From the NCBI GenBank assembly GCA_002423205.1, contig DIUZ01000026.1, positions 1 through 64,000 of the forward strand: DNA of 64,000 nt, given 5' to 3'. Below, in pieces: positions 13,001 to 19,892 of the stretch. This DNA comes from Micavibrio sp. UBA6145 (lineage in GTDB: Bacteria; Pseudomonadota; Alphaproteobacteria; Micavibrionales; UBA1664). The first letter of the stretch is position 1. Each line of letters starts with the position of its first letter. The translations under genes and the position numbers were made by a program. The notes under the pieces were generated by a model. That model was not told where the DNA came from. It worked only from the letters and a program-made list of their open reading frames with translations, and made no database searches.

Positions 13001-16000
13001 GTGTCGCCGCGTTGACAATCGCGGTCGAAGCGCCCGCGCTGTTCAGCGTGGCTGTGATGGCCGTGGCATACGCGCTGTAATCAAGGGTGTCATTGCCGGT
13101 GCCGCCGTCAAGCGTATCTGCGCCGTTCGAACCAATGACCGTATCATTGCCGCCGCCGGCATTGATGATGTTCGTAACGTTGTCGCCGCCCAGGACGTCA
13201 TCACCGCCGGTACCGACAAGGTTTTCAATGTTGCGCATCTGCTGGCTGATCGCGCCGTTAATAAGCACGTTAGCCAGGGTGGAACCGCTCAGCGTGACGT
13301 TCAGGCTGGTAAACGCCGCATCAGAGAAATCAGCCGTATCGTTATCATTACCACCGTCCAGCGTGTCAGTGCCAGCCGTACCGTAAATCGTGTCGTTGCC
13401 GCCGCCGGCATTGATAATGTTGTCACCAGCGTTGCCGGTAAGACGGTCGCCCGCCGCCGCATTTGAACCCGTGATATTTTCAAATTCACTTATGACGTCG
13501 TTTGATCCGTCGCCGTCGTTCGTCGTGGTGCCGGTGGTCAGGTTGACCGTGACTGCGTTCACAGCACTAGCATAAGAAACCGTATCGATGCCAAGACCGC
13601 CCTGCAGCGTATCAACACCGCCGCGGCCGGCAATCGTATCGTCGCCATCGCCGCCGATCAGGACGTTCGCGTTAACGTCGCCCGTGATCTGGTCATTACC
13701 CACCGTACCGATGACGTTTTCAATGTTACGGAAGGATTGAGACAGGTTGGTATTAACCGTTGCCGCAGCATTCGTCGCGCCGTTCAGGGTCAGTGCAACA
13801 CTGGTAAATGCGCCGTCCGAGAAGTTGAGTGTATCAGTACCCGCGCCGCCATCCGTGGTGTCGTTGCCCAGCGTGGCAAAAATAAGGTCGTTACCCGCGC
13901 CGGCGTCAATGACGTTGGCGCTGCCGTCGCCGGTGATGGTATCCGCAAAAGCAGAACCAATGATATTTTCAAATTCAGCAAGCGTGTCGCTACCGCCTTC
14001 GCCGTCGCTCGCTGCCGTACCTGCGTTCAGGTCAACAGTAACACCCGAAGTTGCGCTGGCGTAGGTAACGGTATCCGTACCACCCCCGCCCTGCAGGTTG
14101 TCGATACCGCCGCGACCACTGATCGTGTCATTGCCAAGGCCGCCACGGATCAGGTTTGCGCCCGCGCTGCCTTCCAGATTGTCGCCATCGCCCGAGCCGA
14201 TGATATTTTCAAAGCCGGACAGGACATCAGATGCACTGTCACCATCATTTGTTGCGGTATTGTTGGTCAACGAAACAGTTACGCCAGTACCCGAGCTTGC
14301 ATCCGCATAGCTGACGGTATCAATGCCAAGGCCGCCGATCAGCGTATCAACGCCGCCGCCGCCTGCGATGGTGTCATTGCCATCACCGCCATCAAGGACG
14401 TTGGCGATGGAGCTACCGGTGATGAAGTCATCGCCGGCCGAACCGATGACGTTTTCAACTGTCAAAATGTTATCTGAGCCGCCGTCACCGTCGTTTGCGG
14501 CGATACCCGTGAAAAGGTTTACAACAATGCCGCCGGCTGCCGCAGCATACGTAACAGTGTCAGTGCCCTGACCACCGATAATCGTGTCGTTACCGATACC
14601 GGCTGCGATAGTATCGTTGCCGATACCGCCGTTAAGCGTGTTGTCGTTAGAGTCACCAACGATCTGGTCGGCAAAGTCAGAACCAATAACGTTTTCAATA
14701 CCAATCAGAACGTCATTGCTGCCAAAGCCGTCATTGGACGCCGTGTTGGCGGACAGGTTGACGTTAATCGGGCCAGTGGCCGCCGCATAATTGATGGTAT
14801 CGGAACCGCTACCGCCATCGAGCGTGTCCGAGCCCTGGCTGCCCAGGAATGTATCGTTGCCGCCCAATGCAAATACGGTGTCGGCAAGCGTGGACCCGGT
14901 AACCGAGTCATCCTGGTTGGTCAGGTAATAAGATTCAAAACCACTGAACGTATCGGTCGACGTATCGCCCGGGAAGAATGCGGTCAGCGTGGCAAGATTG
15001 ATGTTGATACCCGTACCGGTCAGGTCATCGAAATGCAGTTCGTCGGTCCCGCCGCCGCCCGCAAGAACGTCCGAACCGCCGCCGCCCCGGATGATGTCGT
15101 TACCAAGCCCACCTGAAATAGTGTTGGATGCAGCGTCGCCGGTGATGATGTCGTTACCCTGCGTACCGATGACGTTCTCAATATTGGAGACCGTAACACT
15201 GGCATTGCCCGCGACAGTGATCGTTGCCGGCGTTGCACCGTTCAGGTTAACCGTGATGAAGTTGCCGGCCGCAAACGCAGAATAATCGATCGTGTCAGAA
15301 CCGGTACCGCCATCGAAAATATCGGCACCCTGGCTGGCGATGATCGTATCGTTGCCGCCAAGGGTCGAGACCGTGTCTGCACCGCTGGAACCGGTAACGG
15401 TATCGTCCTGCGCGGTGGTGAAATACAGCTCAAAGCCGCTGAACGTATCGGTGGAGCCGTCGCCGGCGTAATATGCTGTGCTGGCCGTCAGGTTCAGCGA
15501 CACGCCAAAGGCGGTCAAATCGTCAAAGCGCAACTGGTCGGTACCGCCTTCGCCGAACAGCGTGTCCGCACCGCCGCCGCCGCGAATGGTGTCATCGCCG
15601 CCGCCGCCGTAAATAACGTTGCCCGTACCGGTGCCGGTGATGTTATCCGCAAGACCGGTACCGATGACGTTTTCAATCGAAGAGAGGGTGTCCGTACCGC
15701 CCTGACCGTCATTAATGACAATATCGGCAGACAGGTCGATCAGCACGCCGCTGCCCACCACGGCCGAGTAATCGATTGTATCCGTGCCAACGCCGCCGAT
15801 CAGGGTGTCGTTGCCTGCGCCGCCGATCAGGGTGTCGTTGCCCTGGCCACCGTCCAGCGTGTCATCGCCGTTCATGCCGGACAGAATATCGTTCCCGACG
15901 TTACCCTGCAGGTAGTTGACGCCGGAGTCGCCCGTGATGGTGTCAGCGCCTGTAGAACCGATCACGTTCTCAACGTTGCGCAGAATTTGATTGGTGCCGC

Positions 16001-19000
16001 CGGTAATGGTGACAAGCGCATCGGTGTTGCCCGCCAGCGTCACATCCAGCGCCGTAACACCGCTCAGCAGAGAATAATCAATGATATCAGTACCGCCGCC
16101 GCCATCAACCGTATCGGCGCCCCCGCTGGCAAAAATCGTGTCATCACCGTTCAGCGTGAAAATAGTCTCGGCAATGGCTGTTCCCGAAACTTCGTCGTTG
16201 AAATTGGTGGTATAGAAAACTTCGAAACCGCTAAATGTGTCGGTGGATGAATCACCGCTAAACGACGCAAGACCTGCGCCGATATTCAGGATGATACTGC
16301 CCGTCAGGTCGTCAAAGCGAACTGTGTCGGTGCCGTTGCCGCCTTGCAGAATGTCACTGCCAAGACCGCCGCGAATGACGTCGTCGCCATCGCCGCCGCG
16401 CAGAATGTTGTTATTGGCATCGCCGTAAATCGTGTCGTTGGCAGTCGTGCCGGTGACGTTCTCAATATTGCGGACCGTATCGTCCTGGCCCCCGGAAACC
16501 GTGACACTCGCGACCGTACCGCCGTTAAGCACAACGCTGATGCCGGTGGTGCCGGCAAGGCCGGTGTAATCCAGCGTGTCAACATCTGCGCCGCCGTCAT
16601 AATCGTCAGAACCCGCACCGGCCAGGAAAAGATCATTGCCCGCACCGCCCAGGACCGTATCGTTACCACCGCCGTCGCTGATCGTATCGTTACCACCTGC
16701 GCCCGAAAGCGTGTTGGCGGCGTTATCGCCCGTCAGCGTATCTGCGAAAGCCGAACCGGTGATGTTTTCGATGGATACATATGTATCAGTTGAACCGTCG
16801 CCATCATCCGAAGCGCCGTTGGCCGCAAGGCTGGCGATAACGCCGGCCACCGCACCCGAATAATCAACGGTGTCGTTGTTCGCGCCGCCGTCCAGGGTAT
16901 CTGCGCCGCCGCGACCGGACAGCGTATCGTTACCGGTACCACCCGTCAGCGTGTTGGCCGAGCTGTTACCGATGATCCGGTCAGCAAAGGCTGAACCGGT
17001 GATGTTTTCAATGTTCAGAATGACGTCCTGGCCGCCGTCCCCGTCATTGGCGACCGTACCGGTGGACATGTCGATGTCCACAAATGAAGCAGCCGTGGAA
17101 TAATCAGCCGTATCGATGCCCACGCCGCCGTCCAGCGTATCGTTGCCGACGCCGCCGTACAGATAGTCGTCACCATCGCGGCCCTGCAGGTGGTTGCTGG
17201 CCGTATCGCCCAAAATTGTATCGTTACCGGCCGTACCGATAACGTTCTCGACGTTGCGGACCGTATCATTCTGGCCGCCGGTGACAGTGACCGTTGCGTT
17301 GGTGCTGCCGTTCAGCGTGACACTGATAGCCGTAGCGCCGGCAAGCTGCGAATAGTCGAGCGTGTCAATACCGGCACCGCCGTCCATGACGTCCGAACCG
17401 ACGTCGTCGATAAACGTATCGTTACCGCCGCCCGCATTAAGCGTATCGTTACCGGCAAGACCGTTCAGGATGTTATCGGCGGAATCGCCCGTCAACTGGT
17501 CGACAAAGGCCGAACCGGTCAGGTTTTCAATACTGATGTATACGTCCGTGGCACCGTCGCCGTCATCGGTCGCGCCGTTACCGGCAAGGCTGGCGACAAC
17601 GCCGTTTGCTGCGTTGGAATAGCTGACAGTGTCCGAACCCGCGCCGCCGTCCAGCGTATCGACACCGCCGCGACCGGCCAGTATATCGTTACCGCCGGCA
17701 CCCGACAGGATGTTGGCAAGACTGTCGCCCGTGATGCGGTCATTGCCTGACGTACCGACAACGTTTTCAATGTTGCGGATAATGTTGTTGGTGCCACCGT
17801 CGATCTGGACCGTAACGTTGTTCGTCGTATTCAGTGTCACTTCGATGAAATTGACGGTGCCATTCAACGGGCTGTAATCGACCGTGTCGTTACCGGTGCC
17901 GCCGTCCAGCGTATCCGCGCCGGCGCTGCCGTAAATCGTATCGTTTCCACCTTGGGTGAAGATGACGTTGTTGGACTCGTTACCGCCAATACGGTCGGCA
18001 CCGGAGCCCGTCGTGATATTTTCAACGGTGTTGATATAATCCTGCTGGTAATCAGGCTGGCCTGATGTGCCGATAGACGCAACGGCATAGCCGCCAACCA
18101 GTGTACCAAGATTGACGACAACGTTTTGTGTCAGGGTCGAATAATCGACAAAGTCAACGCCGGAACCACCGATCATGGTATCATTGCCAAGACCGCCGAC
18201 CAGTGTGTCGTTACCGCCTTCGCCGTTCAGCGTGTCATTGCCCTGATTGCCATAAAGGGTGTCGTTGCCTTCACCGCCAAACGCAGTATCGATACCGACG
18301 CCGCCGTTGATGATGTCATTGCCGGAACCGGTAAAGACGCGGTTTTCGTTGGGCTGGTTGGAGAACACCCACACCGGCACACCTGTCGTGGAATCAACCT
18401 TGTTGTAATCGACCGCGCTGCCGACATTCTGCTGGATGGCGGGTTGATCAACAGTAACTTCAAAGGAGGATGTGGTCGGAACGATCAGCGGCGCGCCGGG
18501 ATTCTGCTGCTGGTAAAGGGCCGCGTCGAACTCGGCCTTCATTACAATCTTGCTTTCAAACTCCTGATCTACCGGAACCGTATAGGTCACGATGATACGC
18601 ACGGTACCCGTATCGGAACGGGGCGGATTCAGGAATGTATAGACGCCATTAGCGAATGTTGCGCCGACAACGGTGAAATTCGAAGGAAACCCTTCAAGCG
18701 AAAGCTCGACAATTTTGAAACCATCCGGAATCGTCGGAACAACTTCGATGACGCGCGACATGGTAGTGCCGTCGAAATACACCGTCTCATCGTTATTCAT
18801 GATGATATTGCGCGTTTCCGTCGCAAGCGAGATCAGTTCAGTCGAATACTGGGCCGCGGGATTCGGATCAAAGAACGAGATATCGGAGCCGCCACCACCA
18901 CGCACGATAACGGTATCGACACCCATGATGGTCTGGACTTCAGACGTACGCGCAACCTGAAGCAGCTGGGTTTCAAGTGACTTGACGTCCGCCGGTTCCG

Positions 19001-19643
19001 GCGGTGCCAGGCCCGGGTTGTTACTGCTGCCCGAACCGGAATTCGTGCTGTTAGACGTGAATTTCGGAACCGGTGGGGCTTCACCCTCTTCGTCAACGGC
19101 GCGCGGTGATACTGCTTTTTGTACCTGCTCGGCCGAGGCCACGTTGGATGCGGATTGTTGTGACTGGTCGCTCGTATCGCTCTGCCCCATGGACTTGAGC
19201 ATCTGCATCGCCTTGGCTTCAATCTCCGAAGGCGTAGGCGGGCGGCGGGCGTCTTCTTTGGAATTTTCTTTGGTGGCTTCAGAGGCCGCAGTGCTATCGG
19301 TCGGCAGGATTGTCGAGATAGCGATGAAATCTTTAACCGAAAGGTTACCGACTTCGCCGATATTGGCCAAAATCATCTGCGGGCTGATTTCATTGCCGTC
19401 GAGCAGGAAGATCGGTGCGTCTTCTTTGTCGAACATGAATGCGACGATACCGACCAGCACCACTTTGGCACCCGTAACCGGGTCCGTCAGGATCAGGTCG
19501 GAGCCAAGGATATCTATTTTAACTTTGGACAGATCAATATTACCCAGATCGATCTTGCCACCCGGCTGAACCAACAGCTTGGTGGTGCCGCTCTCAGGGA
19601 ACGCCACTTTCAAGTCTTTGTCAGGGGCTGCGGGAGCGGCCAT
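1..19643 (-). CDS. Giant RTX adhesin, 3' end outside window
   Basis: One frame stays open from an ATG at 19643 to the left edge, giving at least 6,547 residues with the C-terminus (expected type I secretion signal) not seen. A start-proximal AAGGA lies 13 nt upstream. Residues 1-115 form a compact non-repetitive domain, followed by TAAS (118-121) and a charged/Pro/Ser linker. This resembles the N-terminal retention module of LapA-type adhesins, whose di-alanine site is cut by the periplasmic protease LapG. Residues of about 125-430 are a unique region with beta-rich stretches. From about residue 437 onward the protein is RTX (hemolysin-type Ca-binding) nonapeptides of type GGxGNDTI, alternating with beta segments ending in 'IENVIG'. 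The ENV/ENI anchors recur about every 245 bp (82 residues), so roughly 75 modules. Expected role: Ca-dependent, surface-held adhesin or biofilm protein exported by a type I system. No secretion genes or LapD/LapG are in the window. The RTX assignment is firm; the retention mechanism is inferred. Confidence 0.93.
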   Translation of the reverse strand, partial: MAAPAAPDKDLKVAFPESGTTKLLVQPGGKIDLGNIDLSKVKIDILGSDLILTDPVTGAKVVLVGIVAFMFDKEDAPIFLLDGNEISPQMILANIGEVGNLSVKDFIAISTILPTDSTAASEATKENSKEDARRPPTPSEIEAKAMQMLKSMGQSDTSDQSQQSASNVASAEQVQKAVSPRAVDEEGEAPPVPKFTSNSTNSGSGSSNNPGLAPPEPADVKSLETQLLQVARTSEVQTIMGVDTVIVRGGGGSDISFFDPNPAAQYSTELISLATETRNIIMNNDETVYFDGTTMSRVIEVVPTIPDGFKIVELSLEGFPSNFTVVGATFANGVYTFLNPPRSDTGTVRIIVTYTVPVDQEFESKIVMKAEFDAALYQQQNPGAPLIVPTTSSFEVTVDQPAIQQNVGSAVDYNKVDSTTGVPVWVFSNQPNENRVFTGSGNDIINGGVGIDTAFGGEGNDTLYGNQGNDTLNGEGGNDTLVGGLGNDTMIGGSGVDFVDYSTLTQNVVVNLGTLVGGYAVASIGTSGQPDYQQDYINTVENITTGSGADRIGGNESNNVIFTQGGNDTIYGSAGADTLDGGTGNDTVDYSPLNGTVNFIEVTLNTTNNVTVQIDGGTNNIIRNIENVVGTSGNDRITGDSLANILSGAGGNDILAGRGGVDTLDGGAGSDTVSYSNAANGVVASLAGNGATDDGDGATDVYISIENLTGSAFVDQLTGDSADNILNGLAGNDTLNAGGGNDTFIDDVGSDVMDGGAGIDTLDYSQLAGATAISVTLNGSTNATVTVTGGQNDTVRNVENVIGTAGNDTILGDTASNHLQGRDGDDYLYGGVGNDTLDGGVGIDTADYSTAASFVDIDMSTGTVANDGDGGQDVILNIENITGSAFADRIIGNSSANTLTGGTGNDTLSGRGGADTLDGGANNDTVDYSGAVAGVIASLAANGASDDGDGSTDTYVSIENITGSAFADTLTGDNAANTLSGAGGNDTISDGGGNDTVLGGAGNDLFLAGAGSDDYDGGADVDTLDYTGLAGTTGISVVLNGGTVASVTVSGGQDDTVRNIENVTGTTANDTIYGDANNNILRGGDGDDVIRGGLGSDILQGGNGTDTVRFDDLTGSIILNIGAGLASFSGDSSTDTFSGFEVFYTTNFNDEVSGTAIAETIFTLNGDDTIFASGGADTVDGGGGTDIIDYSLLSGVTALDVTLAGNTDALVTITGGTNQILRNVENVIGSTGADTITGDSGVNYLQGNVGNDILSGMNGDDTLDGGQGNDTLIGGAGNDTLIGGVGTDTIDYSAVVGSGVLIDLSADIVINDGQGGTDTLSSIENVIGTGLADNITGTGTGNVIYGGGGDDTIRGGGGADTLFGEGGTDQLRFDDLTAFGVSLNLTASTAYYAGDGSTDTFSGFELYFTTAQDDTVTGSSGADTVSTLGGNDTIIASQGADIFDGGTGSDTIDYSAFAAGNFITVNLNGATPATITVAGNASVTVSNIENVIGTQGNDIITGDAASNTISGGLGNDIIRGGGGSDVLAGGGGTDELHFDDLTGTGININLATLTAFFPGDTSTDTFSGFESYYLTNQDDSVTGSTLADTVFALGGNDTFLGSQGSDTLDGGSGSDTINYAAATGPINVNLSANTASNDGFGSNDVLIGIENVIGSDFADQIVGDSNDNTLNGGIGNDTIAAGIGNDTIIGGQGTDTVTYAAAAGGIVVNLFTGIAANDGDGGSDNILTVENVIGSAGDDFITGSSIANVLDGGDGNDTIAGGGGVDTLIGGLGIDTVSYADASSGTGVTVSLTNNTATNDGDSASDVLSGFENIIGSGDGDNLEGSAGANLIRGGLGNDTISGRGGIDNLQGGGGTDTVTYASATSGVTVDLNAGTAASDGEGGSDTLAEFENIIGSAFADTITGDGSANVIDAGAGNDLIFATLGNDTTDGGAGTDTLNFSDGAFTSVALTLNGATNAAATVNTNLSQSFRNIENVIGTVGNDQITGDVNANVLIGGDGDDTIAGRGGVDTLQGGLGIDTVSYASAVNAVTVNLTTGTTTNDGDGSNDVISEFENITGSNAAAGDRLTGNAGDNIINAGGGNDTIYGTAGTDTLDGGNDNDTADFSDAAFTSLNVTLSGSTLANVLINGAISQQMRNIENLVGTGGDDVLGGDNVTNIINAGGGNDTVIGSNGADTLDGGTGNDTLDYSAYATAITATLNSAGASTAIVNAATQSISNFENITTGSGNDTVTGDAAANTIITNGGADIIIGSLGADYVDGGTGSDTINYSNAAFTGLNLTLDTVNDATATLTTSGGPVVQTLVNVENVIGTGGVDIIVTDGANNSISTGAGSDTITASSGTDTYAGGTNSTGNGDTVIYSASTFNGGITATLSAGAATISGAGYSHSLTGIENITGSAGADSIQGDANVNTIMGAGGADTIIGSDGADNLDGGSNIDLLDYSAYTSAITVTLNATAIVNGATQTLANFENLTTGSGADTITGDAGNNSIDAGLGNDTIRASGGSDTIDGNTGADWMDYSVGGYTSLSVVLNTNNLTTATLSTGSQQLVNIENIIGTSGDDTITGDAAVNTIVGGTGADTIAGRGGADNLQGGIGADTLSYANANGAVTVNLALGTATNDGDGSNDVVSGFENILGSLNADNITGDATANVLDGSDGNDTIAGLAGNDTIIGGAGNNDTLNYAASTAGVTVNMLLGTTTNDGYGDNDTFSGMENITGSNNADNLTGDNSANTILGGGGNDLIAGRGGADYLDGGAGTGDTATYAAASSGIIVDLSLNAASNDGEGNTDSIYNIENVIGSVNADIIRGDAVANTLTGGVGNDTLMGRGGADVLDGGADIDVADYSQAASGIVVTMLNNTVSNDGDGGTDSLVGIENILGSNQADIITGDANSNVLMGGNGDDTLAGRGGNDTLDGGAGNNDLADYSGAAAAVNVDLFAGVASNDGDGSNDVLTGMEHLLGTTGNDVLGGDNNANYIRGGAGNDTIQGRGGNDTLDGGTGTADVLTYANAAAGVTVVLNSTSTNDGDGGTDILSGFENLTGSAYDDTLTGDATANTILGLTGNDTFVYSAGADVMDGGADSDTVNYGALTSTNFINVTLSGATDATVSINGSTAQTIRNIENVTGTAGADTIRGDGNTNTIIGGAGNDTIYGGAGSDNLQGGAGTADQLRFDDLVGTGVTLNLISSQAFYSADSSTDTFNTFELYYTTTLADTIVGSAAADTVFSLGGDDTFTASAGADTFDGGTGTDTIDYSAFGAGNFLTVNMTAGTIVSAGVATTTVTGIERVIGSAGDDIMVGGTFGVIFEGFDGNDTLTGGTGNDTINGGQGDDLLRGSLGQDIFDGGNGIDTLDYSGQASATSVSVTLNGSGTAIVTVAGDVNDQVVNVENVIGTSGNDTLRGDSLTNILTGGQGNDTLSGGGGTDTLLGGDGVDTVDYSLETGFNYITVTLDGLNNSTVIVNGGSNDIINAIENVIGSTGNDTITGDSGANNLAGFDGDDVLVGMGGIDTLDGGAGVDTVDYTNNEGITNIIVSLQGGVDSTVTVVGGTGNDILRNIENITGSGGNDIINGSAGANILLGGAGNDTISGGDGNDTMDGGIGVNTLTYSYSAVAINVDMSAVSGGFYNVTLGAEIDSAANFATIIGCINADTMTGDNNDNTLIGNDGDDVINGGGGADNLQGGAGNDTINDGAGDDAVNGGSGDDMFIGSLGIDTYDGGTQSFLGDTIDYSSLAGATGISFTLNGGTPATVTVTGGQNDTLANIQNVIGTTGDDVMGDDTQNNYFRGGDGNDTFMMIGRGSDTIEGQAGADVVDLTNALSALTTDLRTTVGGYFQASFTGGHSLQLVGVETLFGTGFGDSISIGATSETSTIHGGAGGDTIYVSLNNAVVYGDDGNDNIILGENSATQNVVAYGGLGNDSFNSRAGGNWFDGEAGTNSVTYGNTSTTISFVMQDSGATTVTLSNGRFDTITNIQNVSGSNGSDTITGSSGANSLNGNDGNDTMFASLGADVINGGIGIDVFNLSTLNGLTTGVTLILNGNTNATATFGGLAMTQTIVNIENLIGTSGNDTFTGDALNNSIVGGAGDDVIRASLGNDILDGGADNDTIRYDSLGAGIGVTIDVASQTAILSGGNGYQFILNFENYVLSNSNDTFTGGTGNDSIGGLDGNDVFNGTTGNDTYDGGAGIDTVNYLSLNNVAVIATIADAGSFIANVNGVDKDTLTSIENIGGGLLNDVLTGNNVANILTGNDGNDTLSGLAGNDTLLGGAGADVLDGGADDDSINGGLGNDTILGSFGNDVVDGDAGTDVIDFSNGMFTSISGALTSLTVNGTYTQNITNVENIIGSGGNDTIIGTSAVNTINGGAGNDTIEGRGGADVLDGGADSDTLSYANAAIAGVVVNMTTGTVTNDGDGATDAISNFEHLTGSTFGDMLTGSAGDNTIRGGGGSDTIEGRGGNDVLDGEGGTNTVSYANAGSGATVSLAGSTASDGEGGTDTLTNFANIIGSGFADNLTGDANANVITAGVGNDSIQATAGADFYDGGTGTGDTVDYSTSGFTSLSVTLNTTTNATATLNGGGTTQTLVNIEHVIGTTGNDTIIGDTAVNTITGGDGDDTIAGRGGADVLDGGNNTNTVSYSAAATGVTVSLAAGTATNDGDGANDTLSNFQNVIGSGSADTITGNAGNNAIDSGNGDDVIIATLGTDTYAAGAQGAAGDTVSYNGFGNGVTVVLSGGGATVTDGSTYTHTLTGVENITGSGNADTITGDNAVNIINAGAGADMVFASLGNDTIDGGANSDTLDYSTGGFTGLSVTLNGGTVANATVTNGGAITHRISNVENIIGTATADTIVTDAENNSISTGAGNDTITASLGTDTYAGGADNDTVIYTGFSGVTVTLSGGAATVTDGSTYTHSLTGIENVTGSGSADTITGDASVNIINAAGGADMIFASLGNDTIDGGTGSDTLDYSAGGFTGLNVTLNGATGVDATSTNGGAVTHRISNIENIIGTGTADTIVTDVENNSISAGAGNDTITASLGTDTYAAGADSDTVSYAGFGSGVTVTLSGGGATVTNGSTYTHTLTGVENITGSSNADTITSDVNDNVILAGAGNDTIIASAGTDTYAGGTDNDTLSYAGFGSGVTVALSGGNATVSGGGYSHTVTGIENITGSGNDDTITGDTVANIINAGNGADMIIGSLGADTIDGGAGADTVDYSNGAFTSLSIVLNTSTNATATLGGSAAQVLVNVENVIGTGGADTITTDSAANTIVGGAGNDVIRGSTGLDSIDGGGDTDTLDYTTLSAGTVSLTLTGSSTATATVNGQSQSIVNIEHLTGSDRDDTLGGDTGVNTIRGGQGNDIIIGSIGSDVLDGGTGSDTVNYSNGAFTGLVLDLSAGATVTATLNGVLTQSLTSIENIIGTDQVDTITTSTADNSINGGAGNDTIIASTGNDTIDGGGDTDTVSFNGLASVSVTLSAGAGTANVNSGAGTTALVGIENLIGTAGADTLGGDVNVNVIDGGLGNDTILASDGNDTLNGNGGTDTLSYASFSANVVATLNSAGSSSATANGFTHTLSNFENITTGSGADTLTGDGTANIITAGSGNDTIIATLGTDTYAGGADNDTVSYNGFGSGVSVTLSSGGATVTNGSTYTHTLSGIENIVGSGNADTITGDTSANIINAGGDNDIIFASMGADTIDGGAATDTLNFSGIGAGTVSLTLTGASNATATVNGVSQIVVNIENLVGSGQADTLGGDANVNTIDGGLGNDTILASDGADVLNGGGGSDTLSYASYGTAVVATLNSAGSSSATAGGFTHSLSNFENITTGSGNDTITGDGTVNIINAGTGSDLIHATLGNDTIDGGGNTDTVSFATLSSVSITLSAGAGTANVNGGAATTTLSNIENLIGTGGNDTLGGDANANTIQAGGGDDTVIGSAGADNLDGQGGTNTIDYSGQTSVSVVLNGATGVTATVNGTDSQTIANFLHIRGGSGSDTITGDGSANTIQTNAGGDTIFGSLGSDFIDGGADSDTVNYSAFTSVVVTLNQSTNATATINGALTQTLVNIENVVGGTGNDTIVADASNNIITTNAGDDTIVASLGTDTYALGGDTNDAVGYGATAFNAGVTVTLSGGGATVTNGSTYTHTLTGVRHIGGSAGADVITGDANNNTIDAGAGNDTMVASLGTDAYLGGADTDTVSYNGFGSGVSITLSGGGATVTNGSTYTHTLTGIENLTGSGNADTLTGDTGINVILAGGGDDTIFASLGADTYNGEGGTGDVVNYTDLSSVSVTLNGVTNATATVNGSISQTISNIEHVIGSAGNDTLYGDTGANSLSGGAGNDTIRGGSGADVLDGGSDTTGDWLSYSTSSGAVTADMTSGTVADDGFGNAETANNFEHFIGSGQNDTITGTTGDNTILAGGGDDTIFATLGADFYNGEGGVNDRVNYSGLSSVSVTLNGATNATATVNGSISQTLVNIEHVVGSAGNDTLYGDTGANTLIGGDGNDTIRGGAGADALDGGNDTTGDWLSYSTSTGSVNANLGTGTVLDDGFGNAETANNFEHFIG
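4420..5510. repeat. Second block of near-identical RTX double modules (~495 bp)
   Basis: The stretch around 4671 (GATATTCGAAATACGGTGCG) is matched at 5166 (GACATTCGAAATACGGTGCG), a spacing of 495 bp or 165 codons. The preceding 200 bases also align with scattered differences, and a third partial copy follows near 5410-5510. As in the block at 1-1010 the unit equals two RTX modules, so length changes would keep the reading frame. Confidence 0.65.
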
Positions 19644-19892
19644 CTAGGTTATCTTTTCCTTGTTTTTCAATCAGCTGCCGGAAGCGCCATAACGGCACGC
19701 CCGAAAACCCGGCTGACTATTAAAAGTACCGCGGAACGTATTAATGAGTTATTAGTTTTTGCAGTCTGGAGGGTTATCTGAGGTCTTAGTAACAAAGTAC
19801 TAGTCCACTGATTTCCGGATGCTCTTGAATCCTTTTTGACGCACCGCGACTCTGAAGAGAGGCGATTGAGGAAAACGGCGCAGAAAAGGGGC
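19644..19892 (-). other. Leader region between coiled-coil gene and RTX gene
   Basis: About 250 bases without a convincing gene separate the two minus-strand genes. In the RTX sense it ends in an AAGGA ribosome-binding site. A GCCG/CGGC stem could form in the untranslated leader near 19676-19696. I see no clear Rho-independent terminator after the upstream gene, so read-through into the RTX gene is possible. Confidence 0.4.

Noticed and set aside
1..18300. Long open frames on the + strand across the RTX gene (for example 5436-7292, 2730-3746, 12483-13466)
   Set aside because: They are antisense to the repetitive RTX reading frame; their products are themselves repeats of the complementary codons with no domain or ribosome-binding site.
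1..18300. CRISPR-like regular repeats
   Set aside because: The periodicity is codon-based, imperfect and continuous within one reading frame, with no short identical repeats separated by unique spacers.
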